A DNA stretch of 64,000 nucleotides from IMG/VR virus record IMGVR_UViG_3300036820_000005, positions 47,057-111,056 of that record; one strand, given 5' to 3'. Each line of letters begins with the position of its first letter. Position 1 is the stretch's first letter. Below are positions 15,776-24,834 of this stretch, one piece after another. The DNA is from a virus. A program made the translations under genes and the position numbers. The notes beneath the pieces are model-generated. The model did no database searches, was not told where the DNA came from, and worked only from the letters and a program-made list of their open reading frames with translations.

Positions 15776-16067
15776 CCCCCGCGGCGGGATCGAGAGCCCC
15801 GCGGACCCGGCCGACGTCGGCCTCCAGGCAGGCAGCCGGAGCATGCCCGCCCCCGCCGACATCGGCCCGCCCGCCCCCGCAGTGCTGAAGCACTTCGAGT
15901 TCGCCCACCTCCCCGGCGACCTCGCCGAGGTCAGCCGCATGTTCCACGCCCTCGCCCACGAGCTCGCAGGCCGGTTCCGCGGCGACGAGCTCGACGTCGC
16001 GCTGAACAAGCTCGTCGAGGCGAAGGACTGGGCGGTCCGCGCTGCCCTGGCGGCCCGGCACCGCTGA
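15768..16067 (+). CDS. Conserved small phage protein (HLPGDLAEVS type)
   Basis: 99 residues. After a Pro/Ala leader it has HFEFAHLPGDLAEVSRMFHA and LVEAKDWAVRAAL. I recognise this pair as a helical protein common in actinobacterial phages, of unknown function. GTG start overlaps the preceding TGA. Confidence 0.8.
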   Translation: MSDPRGGIESPADPADVGLQAGSRSMPAPADIGPPAPAVLKHFEFAHLPGDLAEVSRMFHALAHELAGRFRGDELDVALNKLVEAKDWAVRAALAARHR

Positions 16068-16071
16068 CACC

Positions 16072-16266
16072 GTGAGTCTCCCCAAGGTCCAGCTCCGGGT
16101 CGACGTCGACGGGCGGGAGTACAAGATCGCCGAGGCGACGTTCGTCCCGGTAGTCCGGCTGGCCCCAGACATGGCCAGAGGCGTAGCAGCGGCCCGCGTG
16201 GACGTGGTTACGCCTCTGGCCCAGCTGCTCCGCGACATGGCCGACCAGCTGACCCGTGGCTGCTGA
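16072..16266 (+). CDS. Small protein, 64 aa
   Basis: GTG start five bases after the previous stop. A beta-rich N-terminus (VQLRVDVDGREYKIAEATFV) followed by a helix (VTPLAQLLRDMADQLTRG). Overlaps the next gene by 11 bases. No family recognised. Confidence 0.6.
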   Translation: MSLPKVQLRVDVDGREYKIAEATFVPVVRLAPDMARGVAAARVDVVTPLAQLLRDMADQLTRGC

Positions 16267-16540
16267 CGAGCCCGGCCAGCCGCTGGTCCAGCTGGAATGG
16301 CATGTCATGTGGTGCGCGCGGCACCTGGAGCCGTACCGGCATCAATGGCCCGCCGGTGCTGGCGTGGCAATGGTGGCACTGTTCAAGGCCGCCGCCGCGA
16401 TGCCCGCTGTAGCCGACGCAGCCCACGGCGACGCCGGCCAGCTGCCCGCCGCCCTCGCCCGGTTCGCCCCTGTCTGCTGCTTCGTCGGCAAGCAGGTCCT
16501 CGACCAGATCTACGCCGCCACGCGGCCGCCCTCGCCCTGA
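16256..16540 (+). CDS. Hypothetical helical protein, 94 aa
   Basis: GTG start. Contains WHVMWCARHLEPYRHQWPAG, an Ala-rich helix and CCFVGKQVLDQIYAAT. It could form a small metal site with its Cys/His residues. Function unknown. Confidence 0.6.
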   Translation: MAADEPGQPLVQLEWHVMWCARHLEPYRHQWPAGAGVAMVALFKAAAAMPAVADAAHGDAGQLPAALARFAPVCCFVGKQVLDQIYAATRPPSP

Positions 16541-16598
16541 CCGCGAGCCTTCTGCCGGAGCCCGCCGGCGCTGCCACCGCCCGCCCGACGATCAGCTC

Positions 16599-17012
16599 AT
16601 GTTCACCCTGACCTGCGACGGCGTCTGCGGTACGACCGCGTACGCGGACTGCCAGTGCCCCGACGGGTACGACCCGCGGACGGCCGGGCACCTGCCCGGC
16701 TGCCAGATGGTAAACCTGGGCGCCCTGGTGGTCTGCCCGGCAGACTCCGACTGCTGCCAGGAGGACCACGACCACGACGCGGCCGGCAACGCCTGCACCG
16801 CCGACCACCCGGCCGGGTCCTGCCCGGCCCCGGCGGCGTGCAAGCTCTGGGCGAACGTCCGGTCCCACCACGAGGACCCCGACGCCGCAGGGCTCCCGGT
16901 GTCCTGCCCCGGCGGGCACTGCGGCAAGGGCGTACCGGACTGCACGGTCTGCAGGCCGATCACGGTAACCGTCCCGCCGGGTCACACCACGATCAAGAGG
17001 GCGGGGGCCTGA
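16599..17012 (+). CDS. Cys/His-rich protein, 137 aa
   Basis: About fifteen Cys in 137 residues (LTCDGVCGTTAYADCQC, ADSDCCQEDHDHD, CPGGHCGKGVPDCTVC). The density suggests several metal sites or disulfides rather than one ribbon. It precedes the first fibre-like gene by one base. No ribosome binding site is obvious, so the start is tentative. Confidence 0.6.
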   Translation: MFTLTCDGVCGTTAYADCQCPDGYDPRTAGHLPGCQMVNLGALVVCPADSDCCQEDHDHDAAGNACTADHPAGSCPAPAACKLWANVRSHHEDPDAAGLPVSCPGGHCGKGVPDCTVCRPITVTVPPGHTTIKRAGA

Positions 17013-17013
17013 C

Positions 17014-17439
17014 ATGGGAGCCAAGGACAACGCGCTCATCAGCAACATCCTGAACGCGACCCTGCCGACCGCCACAGGCGGCAAGCCGACCGCGTGGTCC
17101 GCGTACTCCACCACCAGCGCGATGCTGATGCGGCTCGACTCCACCGTCGCGACCGCCTCCGCGGCGGGCACCCAGCTGACCGGCACCGGGTACACCACTG
17201 GCGGGACCGCGCTCGGCGCGTCGTCCGCGTCCAGCTCCGGCTCCAACGTGACCCTGCCCGCCTCGACCACCTCCTGGACGAACGGGTCCGGTTCCGCGTG
17301 GACGATCGACAGCCTCGACATCACCGACGCGACCCCGACCCGCACCTGGTACGGCGCGTGGAACGGCGAGCCGATTTCGGTGGCGAATGGGAACACGTTC
17401 CAGGTCGCCGCGAACGCGGTGACAGCGTCCGACAGCTGA
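17014..17439 (+). CDS. Phage tail-fibre-like protein, 141 aa
   Basis: Ser/Thr/Ala/Gly-rich beta protein: LTGTGYTTGGTALGASSASS followed by S-x-N-V-T-L, then W-T-I-D-S-L-D-I-T-D-A and an ending of NGNTFQVAANAVTAS. I recognise this as the small fibre/decoration-type protein found beside minor tail genes in many actinobacterial phages. It probably acts on the virion surface. ATG starts right after the previous TGA. Confidence 0.75.
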   Translation: MGAKDNALISNILNATLPTATGGKPTAWSAYSTTSAMLMRLDSTVATASAAGTQLTGTGYTTGGTALGASSASSSGSNVTLPASTTSWTNGSGSAWTIDSLDITDATPTRTWYGAWNGEPISVANGNTFQVAANAVTASDS

Positions 17440-17443
17440 CCTC

Positions 17444-20059
17444 ATGCTGCGGGCAGCCGTCCCGCGGCACACCGGCCAGGTAGCACGGCGCCGCCACTCC
17501 CCGCCTCCCCGGGCCCGGCAGATCATCGGGTACCGCCGCAACGGCATCCCGGTCCGCCGGATAGCCGGCGGATCCGGCCCCACAGTCGTCCAGCACGCTT
17601 CCGGCACCGCCCAGTACACCAGCGGCACCACGGGCACGGTCTCCGCGTCGTTCGGCAGCAGCATGACCGACGGCAACACCATCGTCGCCCTCGCCACGAT
17701 GAACGGGCCGTGCCTCCCCGCCATCAGCTCGGTCACGACCGCCGGGGCGCCGGAGAACTGGGCGCAGGCCGCCATAGACGACTCCGGCCTGTGGTGCGCC
17801 TGGGTGAACAACCCCACCGCAGGCGGCGCCACGACCGTCGACGTGAACCTGACGTTCGACAGTGCGGCGACGACCACCGACGGCGGCTGCGTCCTCCTCG
17901 ACATCTACGAAGTCAGCGGCCTGGCCTCCGGCGAGATCGTCGACCAGACCGCCGACAACGAGTTCGGCACCGAAAACGAAGCCTGGACGAGCGGCGCCAC
18001 CGACACGACCACCTCCCCGTCCGAGATCGCGTTCGGGGTCGTGTTCGCCCAGCCGACCAGCGACAACGAGACCGCCAGCCTGACCGGGCCATCGTCGCCG
18101 TGGACCAACGAGACGCTGCTGTCGTCCAGCTTCCAGGAGGGCGGCACTGGCGCCACCCACCAGGTCAACGTCTACCAGCTGACCGGTTACCAGGTCCTGG
18201 CGTCCGAGCAGGCAGTCACCTACTCCGGTACGGCATCGGTCAATGTCGCCTGGGTGGTCGGCGTCATCACCCTGGTCGGGGCGAGCGGATCCGCCGACTC
18301 CGCGGCCCTGGCCGGCGCCGGAACCCTCGCCACAGGGGCTCGCCTGGAAGCCGACGCAACCCTGGCCGGCGCCGGGACAGTCGGCCCGGCTGACGTGCAC
18401 GAGCAGGCGACAGCGGCCCTGACGGGGGCCGGGACGCTGACCCCGCCTGCCGCGACCCGGGCGACCGCCACGCTGACCGGCGCCGGGACGCTCACGGGCA
18501 GCGGGGTGTCGGGCCTCCCCGGAACCGCCGCCCTGACCGGCGCAGGGACGATCACCGGCAACGCCCAGCAGCGCGCCCCCGCCACCCTGACCGGCGCCGG
18601 AGCGCTGGCCGCGCCGCAGGAATACCAGGACGCTGCCGCCACGCTCGCCGGCGCCGGCACGGTCACCCCCGCCTCCGGTTCCCAGGCCGCCGCGACCCTG
18701 CCCGGCGCCGGCGCGCTGACCCCGCTGTCGCAGGCGCAGTCCGCCGCCACCCTGACCGGCGGTAGCACGCTCACCACAGCGGCCCGCCAGTCGGCCCCCG
18801 CGGCACTCACCGGCTCAGGCGCAGTCGCCACGGCCACCGCCCAGGAGCCCCCCGCCACACTCGCCGGCGCCGGGACGCTGGCCGGTGCAGCCGAGCTCAG
18901 CGCTCCCGCGCCCCTGGCCGGCGGCGGGACGCTCACCCCGGCCGCCAGCGGGCAAACCTCGAGTGTCCTGGCCGGGGCCGGAACGCTGGCCTCGCCCGCC
19001 GCCGGCCAGGCCGCCGCCGCGACCCTGACCGGCCAGGGCCACCTTGCAGTGCCCGCCGGTGCCGGCGCCGGAGCCACCCTGACCGGGGCCAGCCAGCTCA
19101 CCGCGCTGCCATCCGCCGACGCCGCCGGGACGCTGGCCGGGGCCGGGACACTTACCGCCCCGGCCGCCGGCCAGGGTGCAGCCGCGACACTGGCCGGCGG
19201 CGGGACGCTGACCGCACCAGGCACCGCCGGGCAGGCAGCCGCGACAGTGGCCGGCGGCGGGACGCTGACCGCCCCGCAAGCGGCCCAGCTGGCCGGGACG
19301 CAGCTCACCGGCCAGTCGGCGCTCACCGCCGAGGCCGCCGGGCAAGCAGGCGCCGCGCTGACCGGCTCGGGCGCTCTGGCCGCGCCCGGCACCGCAGACC
19401 AGGCCGGGGCCGCCCTCACCGGATCCGCCACGATCGGCACGCCCCTAGCCGGGGAAGACGCCGGGACGACCCTCGCCGGGGCGTCCGGACTGGCCGGGGC
19501 ATCATCCGGAACCTCAGCCGGCCAGCTGGCCGGCGCGGGCACGCTGACCAGCCCCGCGCAGCAGCAAGCCGGAACCGGACTGCAGGGCCGCGGCGCCCTG
19601 ACCGGCGCGGAGATCCTGGCCGGCGCCCCGGCGGCCCTCACCGGCGCAGGGATGCTCGGGGCTGACGCGGGCGCCCGGGCTGGCGCGCAGCTGGCCGGCC
19701 AGGGGCAGCTCACCCAGTACGGCACGATCGCCGCCGGCATGAGCCTGGCCGGCGCCGCCCAGCTCACCGCTGCGGTCACGGAGGCCGCCGCCGCCCAGCT
19801 CGCCGGGCTCGCCCAGATCCAGGGCGGCGGGATCGTCGCCTGGCTGGGAGCCGCCCAGCTCGCCGGCAGCAGCGCCCTGACCGGCGCCGGGACGCAGGGC
19901 GCCGGGGCGGTCCTCGCTGGTGCCGGGGCGCTGGCTGCCTCACCGTCGCCTACCGTGCCGCTGCCACCACTCGGCACGCTCCGGGCCGGGCCGCCCCGCG
20001 GCCAGTGGTCAGCTGACCAGCCCCGCGGCCAGTGGTCGGCCGGGCCGCCGCACGGATAG
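17444..20059 (+). CDS. Large repeat-containing surface/fibre protein, 871 aa
   Basis: Residues 1-45 are basic. Residues about 45-285 are a beta-rich domain (VVQHASGTAQYTSGTTGTVS ... YSGTASVNVAWVVGVITLVG) that recurs in the proteins at 21214 and 52512. Then come 30 imperfect repeats of 17-20 residues with core L-(A/T)-G-A-G-T-L, and a Pro/Gly-rich tail with a duplicated RGQWSA element. Repeats of this kind occur in actinophage minor tail proteins; a fibrous virion role is inferred. No enzymatic motif. Confidence 0.8.
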   Translation: MLRAAVPRHTGQVARRRHSPPPRARQIIGYRRNGIPVRRIAGGSGPTVVQHASGTAQYTSGTTGTVSASFGSSMTDGNTIVALATMNGPCLPAISSVTTAGAPENWAQAAIDDSGLWCAWVNNPTAGGATTVDVNLTFDSAATTTDGGCVLLDIYEVSGLASGEIVDQTADNEFGTENEAWTSGATDTTTSPSEIAFGVVFAQPTSDNETASLTGPSSPWTNETLLSSSFQEGGTGATHQVNVYQLTGYQVLASEQAVTYSGTASVNVAWVVGVITLVGASGSADSAALAGAGTLATGARLEADATLAGAGTVGPADVHEQATAALTGAGTLTPPAATRATATLTGAGTLTGSGVSGLPGTAALTGAGTITGNAQQRAPATLTGAGALAAPQEYQDAAATLAGAGTVTPASGSQAAATLPGAGALTPLSQAQSAATLTGGSTLTTAARQSAPAALTGSGAVATATAQEPPATLAGAGTLAGAAELSAPAPLAGGGTLTPAASGQTSSVLAGAGTLASPAAGQAAAATLTGQGHLAVPAGAGAGATLTGASQLTALPSADAAGTLAGAGTLTAPAAGQGAAATLAGGGTLTAPGTAGQAAATVAGGGTLTAPQAAQLAGTQLTGQSALTAEAAGQAGAALTGSGALAAPGTADQAGAALTGSATIGTPLAGEDAGTTLAGASGLAGASSGTSAGQLAGAGTLTSPAQQQAGTGLQGRGALTGAEILAGAPAALTGAGMLGADAGARAGAQLAGQGQLTQYGTIAAGMSLAGAAQLTAAVTEAAAAQLAGLAQIQGGGIVAWLGAAQLAGSSALTGAGTQGAGAVLAGAGALAASPSPTVPLPPLGTLRAGPPRGQWSADQPRGQWSAGPPHG
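18302..19940 (+). repeat. 30 tandem coding repeats, about 54 bp each
   Basis: Imperfect tandem repeats inside the 871-residue protein. The unit is about 18 residues: A-x-L-(A/T)-G-(A/Q/S)-G-x-L-(T/A)-x-P, then 5-7 variable residues often containing Q. Gly and Leu positions are constant and the linker varies, as expected for a repetitive beta fibre. Units 16-18 are the most alike, suggesting recent expansion there. Confidence 0.85.
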
Positions 20060-20071
20060 GAGGGACCGCCG

Positions 20072-20779
20072 GTGCAGATACCAGCCACCAGCAGCGCGTG
20101 GGTGTTCATCCCGCTGTACGGGCCGCCGAACACTGACCTGACCCAGTACCCCGTCGTGATCGCGATCGTCGACGAGGACGCGGGCGAACCCGCCACGGGT
20201 GCCTACACGGCGGGCGTGTGGACGTGGAAAGACATCCGGGCGGGCCGGGCAACCGCCGCCCTCCTGGTGTCCTCGGGGACCTACCCGAACGGCGACTACA
20301 TGGCCTACGCGAAGCTGACCGCGTCGGACGGCGAGGCGCCCGTCGTCCAGTCCGGCCGGATCCGCATCGGCGACGGGGTAAGCCCCGCAGGCACGCCCGG
20401 AGCGCCCTCGGCCACCTGGGTCACCTCCGTGAACGGGCAGGCCGGGACCGTCGTCCTGCCAGCCGGGGCAGCGCTCGCGTTCGGCGCCAGCATCCTGGTC
20501 GACGCAGCCGACGTCACAGACCTGGAGGTCACCCTGACCGGCGCGGCGACCCTGCAGAACCCGTCCGGCCTGACCGACTGGCAGATCATCCGGTTCCACG
20601 TCACCCAGGGCACGGGTGCGCCGTGGACGCTGGCGTACGGCTCCATGTACGACTTCGGCGCCGACGGCCCGCCGCAGCTCAGCGTCACGCCCGGCGCCGT
20701 CGACATCGTGGCGTTCCAGTTCGACCCGACCCTGAACGCGCTGTGCTGCTCCGGGTGGAAACTCAGGTTCGGAGGCTGA
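20072..20779 (+). CDS. Fibre/decoration-type protein, 235 aa
   Basis: GTG start behind AGGAGGG. Residues 1-105 are an Ig-like beta domain (WVFIPLYGPPNTDLTQYPVV). Residues about 135-235 form a second beta domain (LEVTLTGAATLQNPSGLTDW ... FHVTQGTGAPWTLAYGSMYDF) that recurs in the protein at 35448 (VTLAGNRTLGAPTNPTDGQT). A virion surface role is inferred from composition, context and domain sharing. Confidence 0.75.
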   Translation: MQIPATSSAWVFIPLYGPPNTDLTQYPVVIAIVDEDAGEPATGAYTAGVWTWKDIRAGRATAALLVSSGTYPNGDYMAYAKLTASDGEAPVVQSGRIRIGDGVSPAGTPGAPSATWVTSVNGQAGTVVLPAGAALAFGASILVDAADVTDLEVTLTGAATLQNPSGLTDWQIIRFHVTQGTGAPWTLAYGSMYDFGADGPPQLSVTPGAVDIVAFQFDPTLNALCCSGWKLRFGG

Positions 20780-20806
20780 ATGGACAGCCTCCAGCTGACT
20801 GCCCGG

Positions 20807-21175
20807 TCACCCGTCCTGCGGGTGCCTGCCCTCGGTGTCCAGGAACGCCGACAGCGGCCCGTTGACGATCCCGCGGCCAGGTGCAGGCCATCCGCTGAAG
20901 GGCGGAAACAGGGACGTGACGGCAACCGCGGACCCGGCTGTGAACGGCTGGGCGGGCGCGGAGCTCCAGCCGAACGCCGCATACGGCACGTCGACCTCGA
21001 CCTGCTCGCCTGCCTCGATGCTGACCGGCTCGGCCAGCACGACCCGGCCGTAGCCGCCCCACGGCGGCGGCTCCCCAGGCGCGATGACGCGGATGCACAC
21101 CGTCCCGTCGCAGCGGGTCACCTCAGCCTCAGCGGTGGTCTCGGGCTGCACGCCCATGACCTGGTAGCTCGTCAT
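20807..21175 (-). CDS. Isolated minus-strand protein, 122 aa, probably leaderless
   Basis: The only minus-strand gene inside the fibre region. Its translation is well balanced (CDGTVCIRVIAPGEPPPWGG, VVLAEPVSIEAGEQVEVDVP) and unlike a shadow. On the minus strand a TACACT hexamer lies six bases before the ATG and there is no Shine-Dalgarno sequence, so transcription would start at the ATG itself. Convergent with the gene at 20072. Function unknown; possibly a lysogeny-expressed accessory gene. Confidence 0.7.
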   Translation of the reverse strand: MTSYQVMGVQPETTAEAEVTRCDGTVCIRVIAPGEPPPWGGYGRVVLAEPVSIEAGEQVEVDVPYAAFGWSSAPAQPFTAGSAVAVTSLFPPFSGWPAPGRGIVNGPLSAFLDTEGRHPQDG

Positions 21176-21213
21176 GGCGACAGTGTAGGCCCGCAGCCGC
21201 GAAATGGCGGTGG

Positions 21214-24147
21214 GTGCCCGTGACCACCTACCGGCTGATGGACGGCGCCTCTGGCCGTCCCGGCGTGGGCTCGTCGGGCACCCAGCCGCCCTCAGCGGCC
21301 ACGTCGTACAGCGGGGACTACCTCGCAGGGCTCGTCTTCAACGTCTCCCAGGGCGGCCTATGGTTCGAGGGGTACTGGTGGTGGGTGCCCGCGACCGGCG
21401 GCCAGACCGGGGCGCAGGAGTTCGCCCTGTGGCAGGTGGTGTCCGGCGGGGGCGGCGGGTCGGGGACGCTCGTGCCGGGCAGCGTGGTCACGTCCGGGAC
21501 CCTGACCGCGGGGGTATGGAACTTTGTGGCGCTGGCCACTCCGCTGCTGCTGAGCGCGAATATCCCATACGTCGCGGCTACCGGGTTCGTGTGCACGACA
21601 GGTTTCCCGCTCACCCAGAACCAGTTCGGCGCCAGCGACCCCTACGCATCGGGTATCACCAACGGGCCGCTGGTGGCCTACCCGTCGGGCAGCACGCTGA
21701 CAGGCGTGGCCCAGATGCCGTTCTCCGTCGGCGCCTCCGACCCGACGGTTGGCATGCCGAACGAAAATGACCAGGACGACAACCTGTGGATCGACGTCCA
21801 GGTCACCGACATCGCGCCGTCTGGGGCGACATACCGGGCGTGGCCGAACATGCCCGGCGTATGGCCCGAGGTAGTCACCTCCAGCGACACGACCGGCTAC
21901 ACGCTCGGCCTGGCGTTCTCCCTGACGGAACTCTGCCTGCTGAGCAAGATCTGGCACTACTCGCCGCCAGGCGTCGGCATCGCGGCACTGCCGACCCGCT
22001 GCCTGATCTGGGACGTCGCCAGCCAGGCTGCCGTGGCCAGCACTGACAACACGTCTCCGTCGTGGCTGGACCCGGACGGCTCTCCCGCGACGGCCGGCGA
22101 TGGCTGGGTGTACTGCGACTACGCCAGCTCGAACGTAATCCTGAACAACAGCCAGAATTACAAGGTCAGCACGTACCATGCGCCTGGATCCACATGGTTC
22201 GGCGCCACGCCCGGTGTGTACGGCACAGGCGACCTGCAGGCGGCCGGGTTCACCCAGGGTCCGATTAACGTGCCCGGCAACGCCGCGGCGCCGTCACCAG
22301 GCCAGCAGTCCTGGAACGCCGCGTCGTTCGGCTACCCGGCCACGTCGACAGACCCGGAAGCCGACTGGATCGATGTCGAGGTTATCCCGCTCGGTCTCTC
22401 GGTGCTCCAGGCAGCGACCGCCAGCGGGTTCAGCAATGAGGCCACGTTCGGGAACCCGGTCACCGAGGGCAGCTACCTGCTCATCGCATCCAGCGCCTAC
22501 GCATTCGGCAGCACGCCGCCGGATAACACCGACAGCCCGACCCTGGGCGGCACTCCCCCGGCTGGCGCTGCGCAGCTGCAGTACATCCAGAGCCCGACTG
22601 CCGGCGGCGACACCGTAGCCGAAGCCCTCTGGCTGCTGCCGGTCACGGCCGCTATCGCCGGCGCCACTGCCATCGAGTGCCCTTGGAGCGGCGAAGACGG
22701 CTACGCCGGCGTTGTCGCCATCGAGACGTCAGGGTGGGCAGCCGCGCCCGCAGTCGACCAGTCCAGCACCGGCCAGGGGGCCAGCGACACCGTGACCTCC
22801 GGTGACACCGGCGCCACCCTGCAGCAGCCTGAGTTGATCTTTGGCATGTCAATCGGATTCGCGCAAGTGCAGGCGTTCCCGTCCGGCTACGTCAATTACA
22901 ACGGCCAGGGCAGTGGTGCCGACCAGTATTTCGTCGCCGGCTGGACGGCAGCGCTGACTTCCGGCGGCACGTACGCTTACGGCGGTACGGCGGAGTCGTC
23001 AGCGAACTGGGCAGCCGGGATCGTCACCCTTGCCGTCCAGGCCGGATCGTCCGGCGCCGCAACGCTGGCCGGCGCCGGTACGCTCGCGACGGCCGCCGGG
23101 CAGGGCGCGGGAGCATCCCCTCAGGGCGCGGGAACCGTCGCCACGGCCGCAGCCGACCGCGCCGGGGCCGCCCTGGCCGGGGCGGGCACCCTCACGACGC
23201 CTGACTCGGCGCTCCAGGGCGTCGCGTCTCTGACAGGCGCCGGATCGGTCGGTACCGCCGCCACGCTAGAAGCCGGGGCGGCACTCACCGGGAACGGGTC
23301 GGTCGCTGCCCCGGCTGGACAAGACACGGACGGGGCACTCGCCGGATCGGGGCAGCTCGCCGCGCCAGACTCGATCCTGGAACCGGGCGCCTCCCTGACC
23401 GGCGCAGGCTCGCTGGCGGATACCACGGAGCAGGGCGTCGGCGGCCCGCTGACCGGCTCAGGAACGCTCGGCCAGCCGGCCGCTGCCGGGCAGGCTGGGA
23501 GCACCCTCACTGGTTCGGCGACGCTTGCGGCGCCAGCCTCCGCGCAGGCTGCAGCCGCCACCCTGACCGGCGTCGGCACGCTCACCGGTCTGCCTGCCGG
23601 GCAAGGCGGCGCCGACCTGACCGGCGCCGGTCAGGTCGGCGCGCCCGGCTCGGCGCAAGACGCCCCAGCATCCCTGGCAGGATCCGCCACGCTCGCCACG
23701 GCCTCAGCAGAAGCGGCTGGGACCGCACTGGCCGGAGCCGGGAACATGACCGCCCCGCCGGCCGTCCAGGAAGCCGGCGGCACGCTGACCGGTCAGGGCA
23801 CGCTCACAGGCAGCGGCAGCCAGCCATCAGGCGCCTCGGCCGCCTTCGACGGTGCCGGGACGCTGACCGCTGGCCTCGCTGAACAAGCCCCCGCCGCGCT
23901 CACCGGCGCCGGTACCCTCACGGCACCGGTCGCACCGCCTGGTGCTGCCGGCCTGCAAGGCGCCGGGGCTCTCACCGCCCCGTCCGCCGGGCTGCCCGCC
24001 CTCAGCCTGGCCGGCGCCGGGACACTCGCCCAGGCAGCTACGCAATCCGCGGCCGCCGTTCTGGCCGGCGCTGGCCAGCTTGCCGGGACACCAGCCGGAC
24101 AGGGTCAGACCGGGACGTCCGGCCTGCTGATGGCCGGGTTCCCGTGA
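21214..24147 (+). CDS. Large repeat-containing tail/fibre protein, 977 aa
   Basis: Residues about 5-195 and 205-395 are two copies of a DUF4082-like beta domain (YSGDYLAGLVFNVSQGGLWF, WNFVALATPLLLSANIPYVA). Residues 395-610 are the beta domain also present in the proteins at 17444 and 52512. Residues 615-970 are 19 repeats of the L-x-G-A-G-x-L type. GTG 21214 or 21220 are both possible starts. Likely a virion surface protein; the duplicated domain and repeats suggest growth by internal duplication. Confidence 0.8.
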   Translation: MPVTTYRLMDGASGRPGVGSSGTQPPSAATSYSGDYLAGLVFNVSQGGLWFEGYWWWVPATGGQTGAQEFALWQVVSGGGGGSGTLVPGSVVTSGTLTAGVWNFVALATPLLLSANIPYVAATGFVCTTGFPLTQNQFGASDPYASGITNGPLVAYPSGSTLTGVAQMPFSVGASDPTVGMPNENDQDDNLWIDVQVTDIAPSGATYRAWPNMPGVWPEVVTSSDTTGYTLGLAFSLTELCLLSKIWHYSPPGVGIAALPTRCLIWDVASQAAVASTDNTSPSWLDPDGSPATAGDGWVYCDYASSNVILNNSQNYKVSTYHAPGSTWFGATPGVYGTGDLQAAGFTQGPINVPGNAAAPSPGQQSWNAASFGYPATSTDPEADWIDVEVIPLGLSVLQAATASGFSNEATFGNPVTEGSYLLIASSAYAFGSTPPDNTDSPTLGGTPPAGAAQLQYIQSPTAGGDTVAEALWLLPVTAAIAGATAIECPWSGEDGYAGVVAIETSGWAAAPAVDQSSTGQGASDTVTSGDTGATLQQPELIFGMSIGFAQVQAFPSGYVNYNGQGSGADQYFVAGWTAALTSGGTYAYGGTAESSANWAAGIVTLAVQAGSSGAATLAGAGTLATAAGQGAGASPQGAGTVATAAADRAGAALAGAGTLTTPDSALQGVASLTGAGSVGTAATLEAGAALTGNGSVAAPAGQDTDGALAGSGQLAAPDSILEPGASLTGAGSLADTTEQGVGGPLTGSGTLGQPAAAGQAGSTLTGSATLAAPASAQAAAATLTGVGTLTGLPAGQGGADLTGAGQVGAPGSAQDAPASLAGSATLATASAEAAGTALAGAGNMTAPPAVQEAGGTLTGQGTLTGSGSQPSGASAAFDGAGTLTAGLAEQAPAALTGAGTLTAPVAPPGAAGLQGAGALTAPSAGLPALSLAGAGTLAQAATQSAAAVLAGAGQLAGTPAGQGQTGTSGLLMAGFP
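23056..24120 (+). repeat. 19 tandem coding repeats, about 54 bp each
   Basis: The same repeat family as at 18302-19940 (L-(A/T)-G-x-G-x-L core, linker often with A-Q-x-A), at the C-terminus of the 977-residue protein. The repeat is therefore shared by two genes 3 kb apart. Confidence 0.85.
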
Positions 24148-24247
24148 CCACGCCGGACGTTTCTACGTTTCCGGTCCGCTGGTAGCCGGGCCGCGTTATC
24201 CTGCTCGCCCATACGCGCGCAAAAGCGGAAAAGGGGAGGGGCAGGAC

Positions 24248-24772
24248 ATGAGAATGACGATCATCGAGGGCAGCCCGGAAGAACTCGCCGAATACCAGGC
24301 CCGATCCGGCGGCGACATCGAGAAGCTCACCGCCGAAGCGTACGAGGAGGCGATGACGATCAGGTCGCACATCTTCCGCAAGGCCAGGACTCCCGTCACC
24401 GGCGGCCTGGTCGACAGCTACGTCACCCGGATGCGGATCCTCGGCGGGATCGTCCCAGTGCGCGGCACATCCCACCAGCACGAAGACGGCTACGGCCCGA
24501 ACGTGCTCCTCTACGCCGAGGGGCCGCGCAGCCTGGGTGCTGCCGCGGACGCACACCCGGAGAAAGGCACGGTCGACTTCCGGCTATCACCGGATGACGT
24601 CGGGGACATCGACGACCCTGCGATGAAGGTCTACCCGAACCGGAAGCTGAGCCTGCTGCCTGTGTCCTGCCGCCTGGCTAGCCCGGAGGATGTAGAACTC
24701 GCGGTCAGCTTGACCCAGCGCGCCCTGGATAAGGTCCGCCGGGAACGCGGCGAGCGGGCCGCCGCCCATTAG
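24248..24772 (+). CDS. Hypothetical protein upstream of terminase, 174 aa
   Basis: ATG with GGGGAGGGGCAGGAC upstream, a strong ribosome binding site. Acidic N-terminal half (SPEELAEYQARSGGDIEKLT), then GTSHQHEDGYGPNVLLYAEG and a charged C-terminal helix. Its position just before the large terminase is where a small terminase is often encoded, but I see no helix-turn-helix, so I leave it unassigned. Confidence 0.75.
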   Translation: MRMTIIEGSPEELAEYQARSGGDIEKLTAEAYEEAMTIRSHIFRKARTPVTGGLVDSYVTRMRILGGIVPVRGTSHQHEDGYGPNVLLYAEGPRSLGAAADAHPEKGTVDFRLSPDDVGDIDDPAMKVYPNRKLSLLPVSCRLASPEDVELAVSLTQRALDKVRRERGERAAAH

Positions 24773-24834
24773 CCTGCCCGCCTTGGCCTAGCTCCCGCTG
24801 CCACTGCCCGTCTCAGCATCGCGCCCATGACGGG

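Noticed and set aside
18220-20196. Long minus-strand open frame (658 codons) opposite the fibre repeats
   Set aside because: It exists because the repeats on the plus strand are GC-rich and periodic; its translation is low-complexity Pro/Ala/Val/Ser without domains or a start signal.
18302-24120. CRISPR array
   Set aside because: The periodic repeats are in frame, encode protein and vary at codon level; there are no identical repeats with unique spacers.
24248-24772. Small terminase subunit
   Set aside because: Position fits but no helix-turn-helix or coiled oligomerisation part can be seen.
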